Below are positions 16,370-25,149 of a DNA stretch of 61,583 nt, in pieces (position 1 is the stretch's first letter; each line of letters opens with the position of its first letter). The notes under the pieces were generated by a model. That model searched no databases. It saw only the letters and a list, made by a program, of their open reading frames with translations, and was not told the DNA's origin. The translations under genes were made by a program, and so were the position numbers. The stretch is taken from contig CALALV010000088.1 of the NCBI GenBank assembly GCA_937925605.1, forward strand, positions 1 through 61,583, in the 5' to 3' direction. Source of the DNA: an uncultured Woeseia sp. (GTDB lineage Bacteria; Pseudomonadota; Gammaproteobacteria; Steroidobacterales; Woeseiaceae).

Positions 16370-16573
16370 TCAGGCGCCGTGGTCGTACGGATCGAAACCG
16401 CAGCCCGGGCTGGATTCGCCCGGACTGCCGTCGTCCAGGGCCAGGCGAATGTCGCCGTTCTCGTCCAGCAGGTCGCTGCAGCGGCGCCGGATATCGGCCA
16501 GGGCCGTCGGAATCGTTTGCTCGGCGAGCGGCACTTCCCTTGCCCGGGAACGCTTTGTCCGCGTGTCGTCCAT
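16370..16573 (-). CDS. Small charged hypothetical protein
   Basis: The 67-residue protein starts at ATG 16573 after GGCGGGAA. A basic N-terminus (MDDTRTKRSRAREV) is followed by a predicted helix, TIPTALADIRRRCSDLLDE, and an acidic, Gly/Pro-rich tail. I do not recognise the family. The reading frame stays open further upstream, but those codons are not protein-like. Coding status rests on the ribosome site and on helix periodicity. Confidence 0.45.
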   Translation of the reverse strand: MDDTRTKRSRAREVPLAEQTIPTALADIRRRCSDLLDENGDIRLALDDGSPGESSPGCGFDPYDHGA

Positions 16574-16765
16574 GTCGTGGTTCCCGCCTGTCGCGCCGCT
16601 GTGCGGCTGTTGTTGTTGGGCTGTCGCCAAATGACGACAGTTGCGCGAGTCTAGGTCCGCGGGTCGCCGAAAAGTGTGACGCAGTTCACAGTTTCGAAGC
16701 CCGTTACCAGTCAATTCAATTGCTTATGACGACATTCTCGAAAGCCGCTGCGTCGTAACCGGCGG

Positions 16766-17089
16766 CTACCCGGCCTGCGGCGACGGCAGCAGGCCGCGCA
16801 GGGCGAGCCGCAGCACGACCGTGCAGGCCGATGCGTTGAACAGCGTGCTGATGCTGGCCAGCACCGCGGCCAGCGGCGGGCCCGCGAGCGGGATGGCGGC
16901 CGGCGCGGCGTGGGCCAGCGCGAGCGCGATCGCGCAGACCAGGAAGCGCAGCGAGCTCCGGACGGGCACGAAGAAGCCGGCCAGCAAGCCGAGCGCGGCG
17001 AGGATCGCGGCCGCGTGCGGCACGTCCGCAATGCCCGCGACGATCGCGAAGGCGAGCGCGATCAGCAGGACGATCTTCCTGATTTCCAC
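16766..17089 (-). CDS. Small hydrophobic membrane protein
   Basis: The 107-residue protein from GTG 17089 (GGGGAAC just upstream) has three to four membrane helices: IRKIVLLIALAFAIVAGIAD, AAAILAALGLLAGFFVP, FLVCAIALALAHAAP and a C-terminal amphipathic stretch. No family was recognised. An ATG at 17161 would add 24 basic residues unlike a signal sequence, so the GTG is preferred. It lies downstream of a hairpin and the lipid operon, and appears independent. Confidence 0.5.
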   Translation of the reverse strand: MEIRKIVLLIALAFAIVAGIADVPHAAAILAALGLLAGFFVPVRSSLRFLVCAIALALAHAAPAAIPLAGPPLAAVLASISTLFNASACTVVLRLALRGLLPSPQAG

Positions 17090-17264
17090 GTGTTCCCCGT
17101 TTGTTTTTCTTGTTGTCCGGCGCCCTGCCGTGCGGAGCGCCGGATGAGTCGTCCTCAGCAAGCGCTGAAAACGCGGGCAAAATATAGCACCGGGGCGCCC
17201 CGCTGCGGCGACGGATTGTTACAGCTGAAAACCAGGCGATCTATCTGGGTCGAGGGAGCCAGAA

Positions 17265-17285
17265 CCGGGGCGCGCGTCGCCCCGG
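17265..17285 (-). terminator. GC-rich hairpin after the fabH operon
   Basis: CCGGGGCG and CGCCCCGG form a perfect 8-bp stem with a 5-base loop, 62 bases beyond the fabH-like stop. There is no U-tract, so if it stops transcription it is a weak or factor-assisted terminator. Confidence 0.3.
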
Positions 17286-17347
17286 GCGGGCCGACAGGCC
17301 GGTTCGCGACGGCGCATCCAGGCTGCCGCGCGCAACGCAGGCCGGCG

Positions 17348-18316
17348 TCAGTAGCGGACCAGCGCGGAGCCCCAGGTGAAGCCTGCGCCGAAGGCTTCGA
17401 ACAACAGCAGTTCGCCGCGGCGGATGCGGCCGTCGCGGACCGCGACGTCGAGGGCGAGCGGGATCGAGGCGCTCGAGGTGTTGGCGTGCTCGCCCACCGT
17501 GACGACGACCCGCTCCATCGGCAGGTCGAGTTTTTTCGCGGCGGCGCCGATGATCCGCAGGTTCGCCTGGTGCGGGATGAGCCAGGACACCTCGTGCTTG
17601 TCGATGCCGTGGTTCGACAGCGTCTCGCGGGCGATCGAATCGAGCGTGCCGACCGCGCGCTTGAACACCTCGCTGCCCTTCATCGTGATGAACGCGGCCT
17701 CCTCGCGCACCTTGTCGTAGCCCGTCGAGATGCCGCAGGGCACGTGCAGCATGTCCTCGTACTGGCCGTCCGCGTGGCAGTGCGTGCAGACGATGCCCGG
17801 CTCTTCGCTGGTCGTCAGCACGACGGCGCCGGCGCCGTCGCCGAACAGCACGCAGGTCGTCCGGTCCTTCCAGTTGATGATGCGCGAATAGGTCTCGGCA
17901 CCGATCACCAGCGCGGTGCGTGCGCCCCCGGTGCGGATGAAGCGGTCGGCGACGTCGAGCGCGTAGACGAAGCCGGCGCAGGCCGCGTGCACGTCGAAGG
18001 CCGGGCTGTTGCGGATGCCGAGCCGGCGCTGCACGCGGCAGGCGGTGCTCGGAAACACCTTGTCCGGGGTCGTGGTCGCGAGCACGATCAGGTCCACTTC
18101 GTCCGCGTCGACGCCGGCACTGTCGAGCGCGGCGCGCGCGGCCGCGAGCGCCATGTCCGAGGTCGTCTCGTCGGGGGCCGCGACGTGGCGCTGGCGGATG
18201 CCGGTGCGCTCGCGGATCCAGTCGTCCGAGGTCTCGACGATCGCCTCGAACTCCTTGTTGGTCATGACCCGTTCGGGGAGGTAGCCCCCGGTACCTGCGA
18301 TCTTCGCGTACGTCAT
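17348..18316 (-). CDS. Beta-ketoacyl-ACP synthase III (FabH-type)
   Basis: The KAS III condenses an acyl-CoA or acyl thioester with malonyl-ACP. The 322-residue thiolase fold has the full triad: Cys113 (HAACAGF), His249 (PHQANLRI) and Asn279 (HANTSSAS), close to E. coli FabH numbering. The phosphate/CoA loop residues RERTGI are present. It is the last gene of a three-gene operon with an acyl-adenylating ligase-ACP fusion (25 bases upstream) and a P450. That context suggests a specialised condensation on an ACP-bound acyl chain rather than, or besides, housekeeping fatty-acid initiation. No fabD, fabG or acpP is nearby. Confidence 0.9.
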   Translation of the reverse strand: MTYAKIAGTGGYLPERVMTNKEFEAIVETSDDWIRERTGIRQRHVAAPDETTSDMALAAARAALDSAGVDADEVDLIVLATTTPDKVFPSTACRVQRRLGIRNSPAFDVHAACAGFVYALDVADRFIRTGGARTALVIGAETYSRIINWKDRTTCVLFGDGAGAVVLTTSEEPGIVCTHCHADGQYEDMLHVPCGISTGYDKVREEAAFITMKGSEVFKRAVGTLDSIARETLSNHGIDKHEVSWLIPHQANLRIIGAAAKKLDLPMERVVVTVGEHANTSSASIPLALDVAVRDGRIRRGELLLFEAFGAGFTWGSALVRY

Positions 18317-18341
18317 GCCGTGCCTCGCGCGATGGCCCCGG

Positions 18342-20273
18342 TCACTGCCGCAGGAACTGCGCCAGGTCGCGGATGGTCGGGTGGTCGAACAGGTCGTTGA
18401 TGTCGGCTTTGCCCGGGTATTTCTCGTCGATCGCGAGCATGATCTCGGTCAGCGTCAGCGAACTCAGTCCGGACTCGAACAGGTTGTCGTCCGCGCCGAT
18501 GACCTGGTCCTTCGAGAACTCGGCACAGATCGCGAGCAGCTCGCTGACCAGCGGGTCCTCGTCGGTTGCGCCGCCCTTCTGCAGTTCGTGCAGCTCGTCC
18601 AGGTACGCGTCGAACTCGCCGTCGACGTAGGCCTGCGCCAGCTTGCGCCGCTGGACCTTGCCACTGGTCGTCTTCGGCACCCGGCTCACCGGGATCACGT
18701 GGTCGATCTGCAGCCCGATCTGCATGCCGATCAGCTTGCGTACCCGATCGGCGAGCGGCTGGAACGACTCGGTGTCCTTGCGGTACAGCACGAACACGAG
18801 CAGCTCCTCGCCCTGCCCGCCGCGCTTCTGCGCGCCGCAGACGACGACCTTGCCGAGTTCGAGTTCCTCGTCGACCGCGACCGCCTCCTCGAGGTCGTGC
18901 GGCGAGTAGTTTTGGCCGTTGACGATGATGATTTCCTTGTGTCGCCCGGTGATGACGAGCTCGCCGCGGGCGATCGCGCCGCAGTCGCCGGTGCGCAGCC
19001 AGCCGTCTTCCGTGAACAGCGCGGCGTTGACGTCGGGGTGGCCGTAGATGCCGCCGGTCACGTTCGGCCCGGCTATCTGGATGTGTCCGATCGTCCCGTC
19101 AGGCAGCGCACGGTCGTCGTCGTCCGCGATGCGCAGCTGCGAGTAGCGGATCGGCCGCCCGCAGCGCACGAAACGCACCGAGTCGGCGTCGTCCTCGGGA
19201 ATCTCGACGTAAGGGTCGCCGATGCGCAGCTGGTGCCGGTCCACCGAGATCCAGTCGAAGGTCTTGCCGAGTTCGGGCATCGTCACGGCCAGCGTCGCCT
19301 CGGCCAGGCCGTAAACCGGGAACATGGCCTCCCGCCGCAGGCCGTAGGGCGCCATTGCGTCCAGGAACTGGTTACACAGGTCGACCGCGATCGGTTCGGC
19401 GCCGTTGACGAGCAGGCGCACGGACGACAGGTCGATGTCGCCCGGACCCTTGCGCTCCGCGACCTTCAGGTAGTGCTTGTAGCCGAAGTTCGGCGAGCAG
19501 AGAACGGTCGAGCGCAGCTCGCTGACTTTCTGCAGCCACAGCAGCGGCCGGCGCACGAACACGGCCGTGTCCATCAGCGCCTGGTTCATGTTCGCGGCCA
19601 GCATCGTGATGTGCATGCCGATCAGGCCCATGTCGTGGGTCAGCGGCATCCAGCTGAGCGAGCTTTGCTGCTCGTCGAGCGCGAGCGCCTCGATATTGGC
19701 GCGGACGTTTGCGAGCATGTTGCCGTGGGTCAGGCAGACGCCCTTCGGATCGCTGGTCGAGCCCGATGAGAACTGGATGAACGCCCGGTCGCCCGGCCGC
19801 GGCACGTGCAACTCGCCGCTGCCGTCGGCCGCGTAGTCGGCGGCGTCGAACGCGCGCTCGTCGATCAGCCGGCGTATGCCCTGCTCGCCTTTCGCGTCCG
19901 CGAATTCGCGTAGCCGTGCGAGCAGGCCTGAGTTGCTGGAAAGATGCGGCCGCTCGAGCTGCTCGAGGATGCGGAACAACTTCACCCGGTGCTCGTCGCT
20001 GATGCCGACCGCCACCGGCACCGGGACGATGCCGCCCAGCACGGCGCCCCAGAACGCCGTCAGGAACTGGCGGTTGTTGTCCGTGAAGATGACCAGTTCG
20101 TCCCCGGTCTTGAGCCCCGCGGACTGCAGCGTGGCCAGGCAGGCGCGGGCGGCGGCGACGAGCTCGGCGTAGCTGACGCTCGTGTGGGCGTCTTCGCCGT
20201 CGATGAAATGCACGCGGTGCTCGCTGGCCTCGCGCGCGAGCAGGAGGTCGCACAGTGTCTGGGTGTCGCTCAT
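18342..20273 (-). CDS. Fatty acyl-AMP ligase fused to an acyl carrier protein domain
   Basis: The 643-residue fusion comprises an ANL adenylation domain (about 1-560) and a carrier domain (about 570-643). Adenylation motifs are FSSGSTSDPKGVCLTHGN, SWMPLTHDMGLIG, VYGLAEATLAV, WLRTGDCG and GRHKEIIIVNGQNYSPHDLE, the pattern of fatty-acyl-AMP ligases. KTTSGKVQRRK holds the catalytic Lys. The carrier domain has ESGLSSLTLTEIMLAI, with the second Ser the expected phosphopantetheine site. It should activate a fatty acid as acyl-AMP and load it on its own carrier. It lies 4 bases after the P450 stop and 25 before the KAS III start, so one transcript is likely. Confidence 0.88.
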   Translation of the reverse strand: MSDTQTLCDLLLAREASEHRVHFIDGEDAHTSVSYAELVAAARACLATLQSAGLKTGDELVIFTDNNRQFLTAFWGAVLGGIVPVPVAVGISDEHRVKLFRILEQLERPHLSSNSGLLARLREFADAKGEQGIRRLIDERAFDAADYAADGSGELHVPRPGDRAFIQFSSGSTSDPKGVCLTHGNMLANVRANIEALALDEQQSSLSWMPLTHDMGLIGMHITMLAANMNQALMDTAVFVRRPLLWLQKVSELRSTVLCSPNFGYKHYLKVAERKGPGDIDLSSVRLLVNGAEPIAVDLCNQFLDAMAPYGLRREAMFPVYGLAEATLAVTMPELGKTFDWISVDRHQLRIGDPYVEIPEDDADSVRFVRCGRPIRYSQLRIADDDDRALPDGTIGHIQIAGPNVTGGIYGHPDVNAALFTEDGWLRTGDCGAIARGELVITGRHKEIIIVNGQNYSPHDLEEAVAVDEELELGKVVVCGAQKRGGQGEELLVFVLYRKDTESFQPLADRVRKLIGMQIGLQIDHVIPVSRVPKTTSGKVQRRKLAQAYVDGEFDAYLDELHELQKGGATDEDPLVSELLAICAEFSKDQVIGADDNLFESGLSSLTLTEIMLAIDEKYPGKADINDLFDHPTIRDLAQFLRQ

Positions 20274-20277
20274 CGTG

Positions 20278-21591
20278 TCAGCGGGTAACGGGTTTGAGGC
20301 GGATGGGCTCGCGGGATCGCAGGTTGATGCCGAGGTCGAGTCCCGGGTGCCGGTCGTCGACCGGCTCCAGGCGAAAACGTGTGACCAGCATACCGAGATG
20401 AATTTTCATTTCCAGAAAAGAAAAATACTCGCCGAGGCAGCGCCGCGGGCCGAGCGAAAACGGGAAGTAGGGGCGCTCGCCGCGTGCGAGCGGACCGGCC
20501 GGGTCGAAGCGTTCCGGGCGGAAGGCCTCCGGGTCCTCCCAGTGCGTCGCGTCGCGGTGCATCAGGTAGGGCGACAGGTAGATGTCGGCGTCGGCCGGCA
20601 CCGCCCAGCCCTCGAGCTGGTCGTCCTCGAGCGCACGCCGCGAGAACAGCCAGACGGGCGGGTACAGCCGCAGCGTCTCCTCGAGCACCTGCTGGGTCCA
20701 GGGCATGCCGGACAGCGCGGCGTCCTCGCCCAGGTCGGCGAAATCCTCGCCGTAGGCCTGCGCCTCGTCGATGATGCGATCCGCGGCCTGCGGGTGCTGC
20801 GCCAGCAGGTACCAGCACCAGTTCAGCGTGCCGGCCGAGGTTTCGTAGCCGGCAACGATCAGCGTCGTCAGTTCGTCCAGCAGTTCGCGATCGCTGAAGT
20901 GGCGGCCCTGCTTGTCGGTGGCCGCGAGGTACATCGACAGGAAATCGTAGGCATCGGTGTCCGGGTCGGTGCGGCGGTCGCTGACGATTGCGAGCAGCAG
21001 GTCGCGCAGGCGCCGGAACTTCATCACGACGCCGAGATCGCGGGTCGCGTCCTCGCTCAGGAAGGCGAACGGGTTGTCGCCGTCGGTGAGGATGTGGCGC
21101 TCGTAGTCGCGGCCGAAGATCGCCCGCAGGATCAGCTCCAGCGCGAAGTCGCTCATGGCCTGGGTCACGTCCACCGGCCGGCCGGCCGCGGCAGCGTCGG
21201 CGAAGTCCGCGGCGACGCGGCGCGAGCAGGCGATCATGAGCTCGATCAGCCGGTGCACGTTCTGGCGGCTGAACGACGGCTGGATCATCGTGCGTGCACG
21301 CCGCCAGGCGTCGCCGTCGCTGACGATCAGCCCGTTGCCGAGCAACATCTCGACGCGCTCGAATCCCGGCCCCTTGCGGTATTTCGGGTGGTGACGGACC
21401 AGCAGCCGGCGCACCGCCGCCGGCTCGTTGATGAACAGCCCGGGCCGGCCTTTCGGCGTGCGGAAGCCGACCACGGGGCCGTAGCGCGCGCCCAGGTCCG
21501 CGAGCGTGGCCAGCGACTCCGCCGACACGTCGATCGCGACGGGCTCGTCCGGGCCGGGCGGCGTGCCCCGCGTGTCTGGCGCCAAGCTCAT
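20278..21591 (-). CDS. Cytochrome P450
   Basis: The 437-residue P450 has an I-helix oxygen-binding motif AGYETSAGT, a K-helix ETLRLYPP, PERF in the meander and the heme loop FSLGPRRCLGE with Cys385 as thiolate ligand. The features resemble CYP4/CYP102-like fatty-acid hydroxylases. No fused reductase domain and no ferredoxin gene is present, so the electron donor is encoded elsewhere. ATG 21591 (MSLAPDTRG) is the preferred start because further upstream the frame is Cys/Arg-rich and not P450-like. As the first gene of the P450/ligase-ACP/KAS III operon, it may oxidise an acyl chain held on the ACP. Confidence 0.9.
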   Translation of the reverse strand: MSLAPDTRGTPPGPDEPVAIDVSAESLATLADLGARYGPVVGFRTPKGRPGLFINEPAAVRRLLVRHHPKYRKGPGFERVEMLLGNGLIVSDGDAWRRARTMIQPSFSRQNVHRLIELMIACSRRVAADFADAAAAGRPVDVTQAMSDFALELILRAIFGRDYERHILTDGDNPFAFLSEDATRDLGVVMKFRRLRDLLLAIVSDRRTDPDTDAYDFLSMYLAATDKQGRHFSDRELLDELTTLIVAGYETSAGTLNWCWYLLAQHPQAADRIIDEAQAYGEDFADLGEDAALSGMPWTQQVLEETLRLYPPVWLFSRRALEDDQLEGWAVPADADIYLSPYLMHRDATHWEDPEAFRPERFDPAGPLARGERPYFPFSLGPRRCLGEYFSFLEMKIHLGMLVTRFRLEPVDDRHPGLDLGINLRSREPIRLKPVTR

Positions 21592-21778
21592 GATCGATAA
21601 GGTATTTATGCGCCCGCAGGCGGCGTCGGAACGCGCCATAGTACATTGACCGGCGCGGCAGGCATACTGCACACTCTCGCGCGCGTCGCGGTTCACGCGA
21701 CGTTCAGCGTCCCAGTAACAGGATGGCCCGGAGTGCGCGGTTGCCCGGCGGCAGCCCGCTACCGCCATCGGACAGCGA

Positions 21779-22528
21779 ATGAACCAGCCCCCGCAGACAT
21801 CGGAAACGCCCGACCTGGAGCAGCGCCGCAGCCGCGCGTCGCGCCGCCGCCTGTCGGTCTGGCGGCGCCTGTACTACCGCGCGGGCATGCCCGTGCTGAA
21901 GGGCCTGTTCCGGCTGCTGTGGGCGAGCTGCCGGCGCGAATACGTGGTCGGCCAGGAGATCGTCGAGCGCATGCTGGCCGGCGGCACCTGGGCGCCGGTC
22001 TACTGGCACGGGCACACCTTCTGCTGCCTGAACATGACGCGCGAGTGGCTCGCGCGCGGCTTCAAGGCCGGCTTCATCGTTTCGGCCTCGGTCGACGGCG
22101 ACGTGCCCGCCCGGATCGCCCGCGACTGGGGCGCGACGGTCGTGCGCGGCTCGGCCAAGAACACGAATGCGCTCGCGATGCGCGATATCCAGCAGGCCAT
22201 GAAAGCCGGCGTGTCGATCGTCAGCGCGGCCGACGGCCCGCTCGGTCCCCGCTGCGAGTTCAAGCCGGGCGTCGTGCTGATGGCGCGTATCGGCAACGCG
22301 CCACTGGTGCCGATGTCTTGCGCGGCGGACCGCTACTGGACGCTCTCCCGCTGGGACCACTTCATGCTGCCGAAGCCGTTTGCGCGCGTGGCGCTCGCGG
22401 TCGGCGAACCGCTTGCGATACCGCGCGGCACCCCGCCCGGCGAGCTGGAGGGCTATCGCCGCGAGATCGAGGAGCGAACCAATGCGCTGGCCGAGCGGTC
22501 GAAAGCCGCACTGGAGGCCCGACCATGA
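21779..22528 (+). CDS. DUF374 lysophospholipid acyltransferase-like protein
   Basis: The 249-residue protein belongs to the DUF374 branch of the glycerolipid acyltransferase superfamily. It has WHGHTF in place of the usual WHGR, SASVDGDVPARIARDWG, VVRGSA, ADGPLGPR and the block VPMSCAADRYW-x-LSRWD followed by LPKPFARVALAVGEPL, all in family order. A hydrophobic region near residue 30 may attach it to the inner membrane. It is divergent from the P450 operon and shares its ATGA end with the DUF3108 gene. DUF374 proteins occur near lipid A and outer-membrane biogenesis genes; the precise acyl acceptor is unknown. Confidence 0.85.
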   Translation: MNQPPQTSETPDLEQRRSRASRRRLSVWRRLYYRAGMPVLKGLFRLLWASCRREYVVGQEIVERMLAGGTWAPVYWHGHTFCCLNMTREWLARGFKAGFIVSASVDGDVPARIARDWGATVVRGSAKNTNALAMRDIQQAMKAGVSIVSAADGPLGPRCEFKPGVVLMARIGNAPLVPMSCAADRYWTLSRWDHFMLPKPFARVALAVGEPLAIPRGTPPGELEGYRREIEERTNALAERSKAALEARP

Positions 22529-23289
22529 CGACGATGCTCGCCAAACGGATGATTGCCGCCCTCGCCTGCCTGCTGGCGCTGCCGGCGGCGGCCGACGGCC
22601 TCGTGCCGCACGCGGCGCAGTACAAGATCAAGATCAGCCTGCTGGGCGGCACGCTGGACACGCGCGTCTACGACGTCGGCGACGGCTACATGGCCCGCTC
22701 GGTAATCACGCCGACCGGCTTTGCCAGCGTGCTGATGAGCGGCAGTATCGTCGAGCAGTCGGAGTTCAAGCTGTCGCCCGCGGGCATCCGCCCGCACCAC
22801 TACGAATCGGTGGACACGCTGACCAAGGACGCGAAGCCGATGACTTTCGATTTCGACTGGCAGGCGCGCGCCGTGACCGGCGACATCGGCGACGAGTCTT
22901 TCCGCTTCGAGTTCGAGGACGCCGTGCACGACCGCGTGTCGATCCAGTACGAGCTGATGCTGGACCTGCTGCGCGGCGAGGAGACGACTCACTACGCGCT
23001 GCTCGACGGCGAGGAGCTGAAGGAACTGACCGTGACGAACATCGGCCGGAAGCGACTGCGTGTCCCGTTCGGCGAGTTCGAGGCGGTCGGCATCCAGCAC
23101 CGGGCCGGCAACTCGTCGCGGGTCAGCACGCTGTGGTGCGTGGAGGAACTCGGCTACCTGCCGGTCGTCATCGAGCAGCACCGCAAGGGCAAGCTCCGGG
23201 TCCGCGCGGAACTGACGGACTACCGGCCGCTCGAGCCTGTGATGACGGAGACGACGGCCACCGGCAGCGCGGGCGAGGCGCGCCCCTGA
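22525..23289 (+). CDS. DUF3108 periplasmic protein
   Basis: The 254-residue exported protein has a signal peptide (MIAALACLLALPAAADG). The mature part is beta-rich with the typical DUF3108 elements AAQYKIKISLLGGTLDTRV, GFASVLMSGSIVEQSEF, RVSIQYELMLDLLRGE and STLWCVEELGYLPVVIEQ. The ATG overlaps the upstream TGA (ATGA), so it is coupled with the DUF374 gene. The fold is thought to sit in the periplasm or at the outer membrane. The function is not established. Confidence 0.85.
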   Translation: MTTMLAKRMIAALACLLALPAAADGLVPHAAQYKIKISLLGGTLDTRVYDVGDGYMARSVITPTGFASVLMSGSIVEQSEFKLSPAGIRPHHYESVDTLTKDAKPMTFDFDWQARAVTGDIGDESFRFEFEDAVHDRVSIQYELMLDLLRGEETTHYALLDGEELKELTVTNIGRKRLRVPFGEFEAVGIQHRAGNSSRVSTLWCVEELGYLPVVIEQHRKGKLRVRAELTDYRPLEPVMTETTATGSAGEARP

Positions 23290-23292
23290 TAC

Positions 23293-23904
23293 TCAGGCGC
23301 CGCCCGGCTGCCGCCGGAAGCGCTGGATGACGGTGACGCTCTCGCCGTCGCTGGCGCGGAACGTGATCCGCCGGATCAGCGTGTCGCCGCTGTCGCCGAG
23401 CTGGTAGCGCTCGGTCAGCTTCATGCCGCTGCGATCGAGCGACTCGATCACGTAGTCGCTGCCGTCCCAGCCGGAAACTCGCTGCGCCTTCGCCTGGCCG
23501 ACGCTGACCTCGCGGTTCTCGCCGTAGCGGTATTCCTCGACGACCGCGCGGTCGAAGCTGACGAACAGGCCGTCGCGCGTCTGCGTGATCTTCAGGTTCT
23601 CGCCGTCCTCGAAGAACACGTGCACGAGGCCGCCCCGCGCGCGGCCGTCGTCGCGCCGCCCGCCGAGCCGCCGCTCGGTACGCGGCGCGGGTTCGAGCAC
23701 GAGCCTGTCGGGCAGGCCGTCGGTACGCCTGATCGCTTCGCTCAAGCGCCGGCGGATCTGCTCGGCGTCGCCGGCGAGCTGCCACTGGCCGCCGAGCTCT
23801 ACGCCGGCCGGGGGCGCGGCGGGCCACGGGATCAGCACCTCGCGGCTTGCGCAGGCGCCGAGGAACAGCAGCAGCCATACGCTCGAAAGTCGCCAATCGG
23901 GCAT
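23293..23904 (-). CDS. Predicted lipoprotein, unknown function
   Basis: The 203-residue protein has a lipoprotein signal, WRLSSVWLLLFLGACAS (lipobox LGAC). The rest is beta-strand rich: LVHVFFEDGENLKITQTRDG, LFVSFDRAVVEEYRYGENRE, DYVIESLDRSGMKLTERYQ and SVTVIQRFRRQPGG at the end. This pattern is compatible with a small beta-barrel or sandwich near the outer membrane. No family is recognised. It is convergent with the DUF3108 gene, 3 bases apart. Confidence 0.7.
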   Translation of the reverse strand: MPDWRLSSVWLLLFLGACASREVLIPWPAAPPAGVELGGQWQLAGDAEQIRRRLSEAIRRTDGLPDRLVLEPAPRTERRLGGRRDDGRARGGLVHVFFEDGENLKITQTRDGLFVSFDRAVVEEYRYGENREVSVGQAKAQRVSGWDGSDYVIESLDRSGMKLTERYQLGDSGDTLIRRITFRASDGESVTVIQRFRRQPGGA

Positions 23905-24132
23905 AGTCGGTCGGTCCGGACAGGCGCCTGCGCGCGGAGCCGGCAGGATACGTCATTGCGGCGACCGCGCAAGGCGATAACCGCCGGCGGGCGCGGTGTC
24001 GCGAGCGCGTGGCGGCCGCTATAATGCGCCGCAACATGCGCGCCCTGCGCGCGGGGAAATCCACGATCGCGGCTCGCATGCCCGCCCGGCGGGACGGTCG
24101 CGCTGACGCCCGGAACGCGCGCGACGCCCACG

Positions 24133-25149
24133 ATGACTTTCCTGAAGACCTACCATCGCCTGCTCGCCGTACTCGCCCTGCTGGCGCCGCTGGCATCGCA
24201 CGCGGCGAGCCCGGTAAGCGTCGCGCCGCTCGGCACCCGGCTCGTCGAGCTCGAGGTGCGCGCGCCGGCGAGCGTCGTACCGGCGAACGAGGCCGTCCTG
24301 ACCGCCCAGGTCGTTGCGCTCGTCGCGGCGGTCGAGGCCGACGTCGGTGCGACCGTGGCGCGCGGCGACCTGCTCGTGCGCCTCGACGACGACGACGCGC
24401 GGCTCGCGCTCGCCGCCGCGCGCGCGCAGCTCGCAGCTATCGATGCCCAGATCGCCCAGGCCGAGCAGCGACTGCGGCGCGGCGAGGAGCTCAGCGCATC
24501 GAGCTTCATCTCCGAGGACGACCTGCTCGACCGGCGCACGACGCTGGCGGTGTTGCGTGCGAACCGAGAGGCCCAGGAGGTTGCGGTCGCCGACGCCGAG
24601 CTCGCGCTCGCGCGCACGCGCATCCGCGCGCCCTACCCGGCCGCAATCGTCGCGCGCAGTGCCCAGGTCGGCAGCCTCGCGCAGCCGGGCACGCCGCTCC
24701 TGACGCTCGTACAGACCGACGAACGCGAGGTGGAGGCGGAACTCGACCCGCGCTACGCGGACCTGCTGGACACGGCCGCCGAGCTGCGTTTCGAATCGCA
24801 GGGCGAGCGCTACCCGCTCGTGCCGGCGCGCATCTCGCCGGTCGTCGAGGCCGCTACCCGTATCCGCAAGGGCCGGTTCCGGTTCACGGCGCAGGTCGCG
24901 CGCATCGGGACGAGCGGCGAAGTGGCCTGGCGGCAGGCCGGCGCGCTCGTGCCGGTGCCGCTCGTCGTGCAGCGCGACGGGCGGCTCGGGCTGTTCGCGG
25001 TCGAGGGCGACCGCGCGCGCTTCGTGCCGCTGACCGGCGCCCAGGAAGGCCGGCCGGCGCCCACCGCGCTGCCGCCGGACACGCTCGTCGTCGTGCGTGG
25101 CCAGGCGCGACTACAGGACGGTGACCAGCTCGCGATAACGCGACAATGA
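24133..25149 (+). CDS. RND efflux periplasmic adaptor (membrane fusion protein)
   Basis: The 338-residue protein has a signal peptide ending near LASHA and the HlyD/AcrA order of domains: lipoyl half VAAVEADVGATVARGDLLVR, a helical hairpin with AARAQLAAIDAQIAQAEQRL, the second lipoyl half TRIRAPYPAAIVARSAQVGS and a beta-barrel with AELDPRYADLLDTA. It bridges the inner-membrane pump and an outer-membrane channel. It overlaps the permease gene by ATGA. No TolC-type gene is in the window. Confidence 0.88.
   Translation: MTFLKTYHRLLAVLALLAPLASHAASPVSVAPLGTRLVELEVRAPASVVPANEAVLTAQVVALVAAVEADVGATVARGDLLVRLDDDDARLALAAARAQLAAIDAQIAQAEQRLRRGEELSASSFISEDDLLDRRTTLAVLRANREAQEVAVADAELALARTRIRAPYPAAIVARSAQVGSLAQPGTPLLTLVQTDEREVEAELDPRYADLLDTAAELRFESQGERYPLVPARISPVVEAATRIRKGRFRFTAQVARIGTSGEVAWRQAGALVPVPLVVQRDGRLGLFAVEGDRARFVPLTGAQEGRPAPTALPPDTLVVVRGQARLQDGDQLAITRQ

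Noticed and set aside
16343..16370. GGCGCC repeats between htpX and the small gene as a terminator
   Set aside because: They are GC-rich and palindromic but too short a spacer with no T-tract on either strand.
17080..17100. parS-like CCACGTGT sequence
   Set aside because: Only the central ACGTG matches; both arms of the parS palindrome differ.
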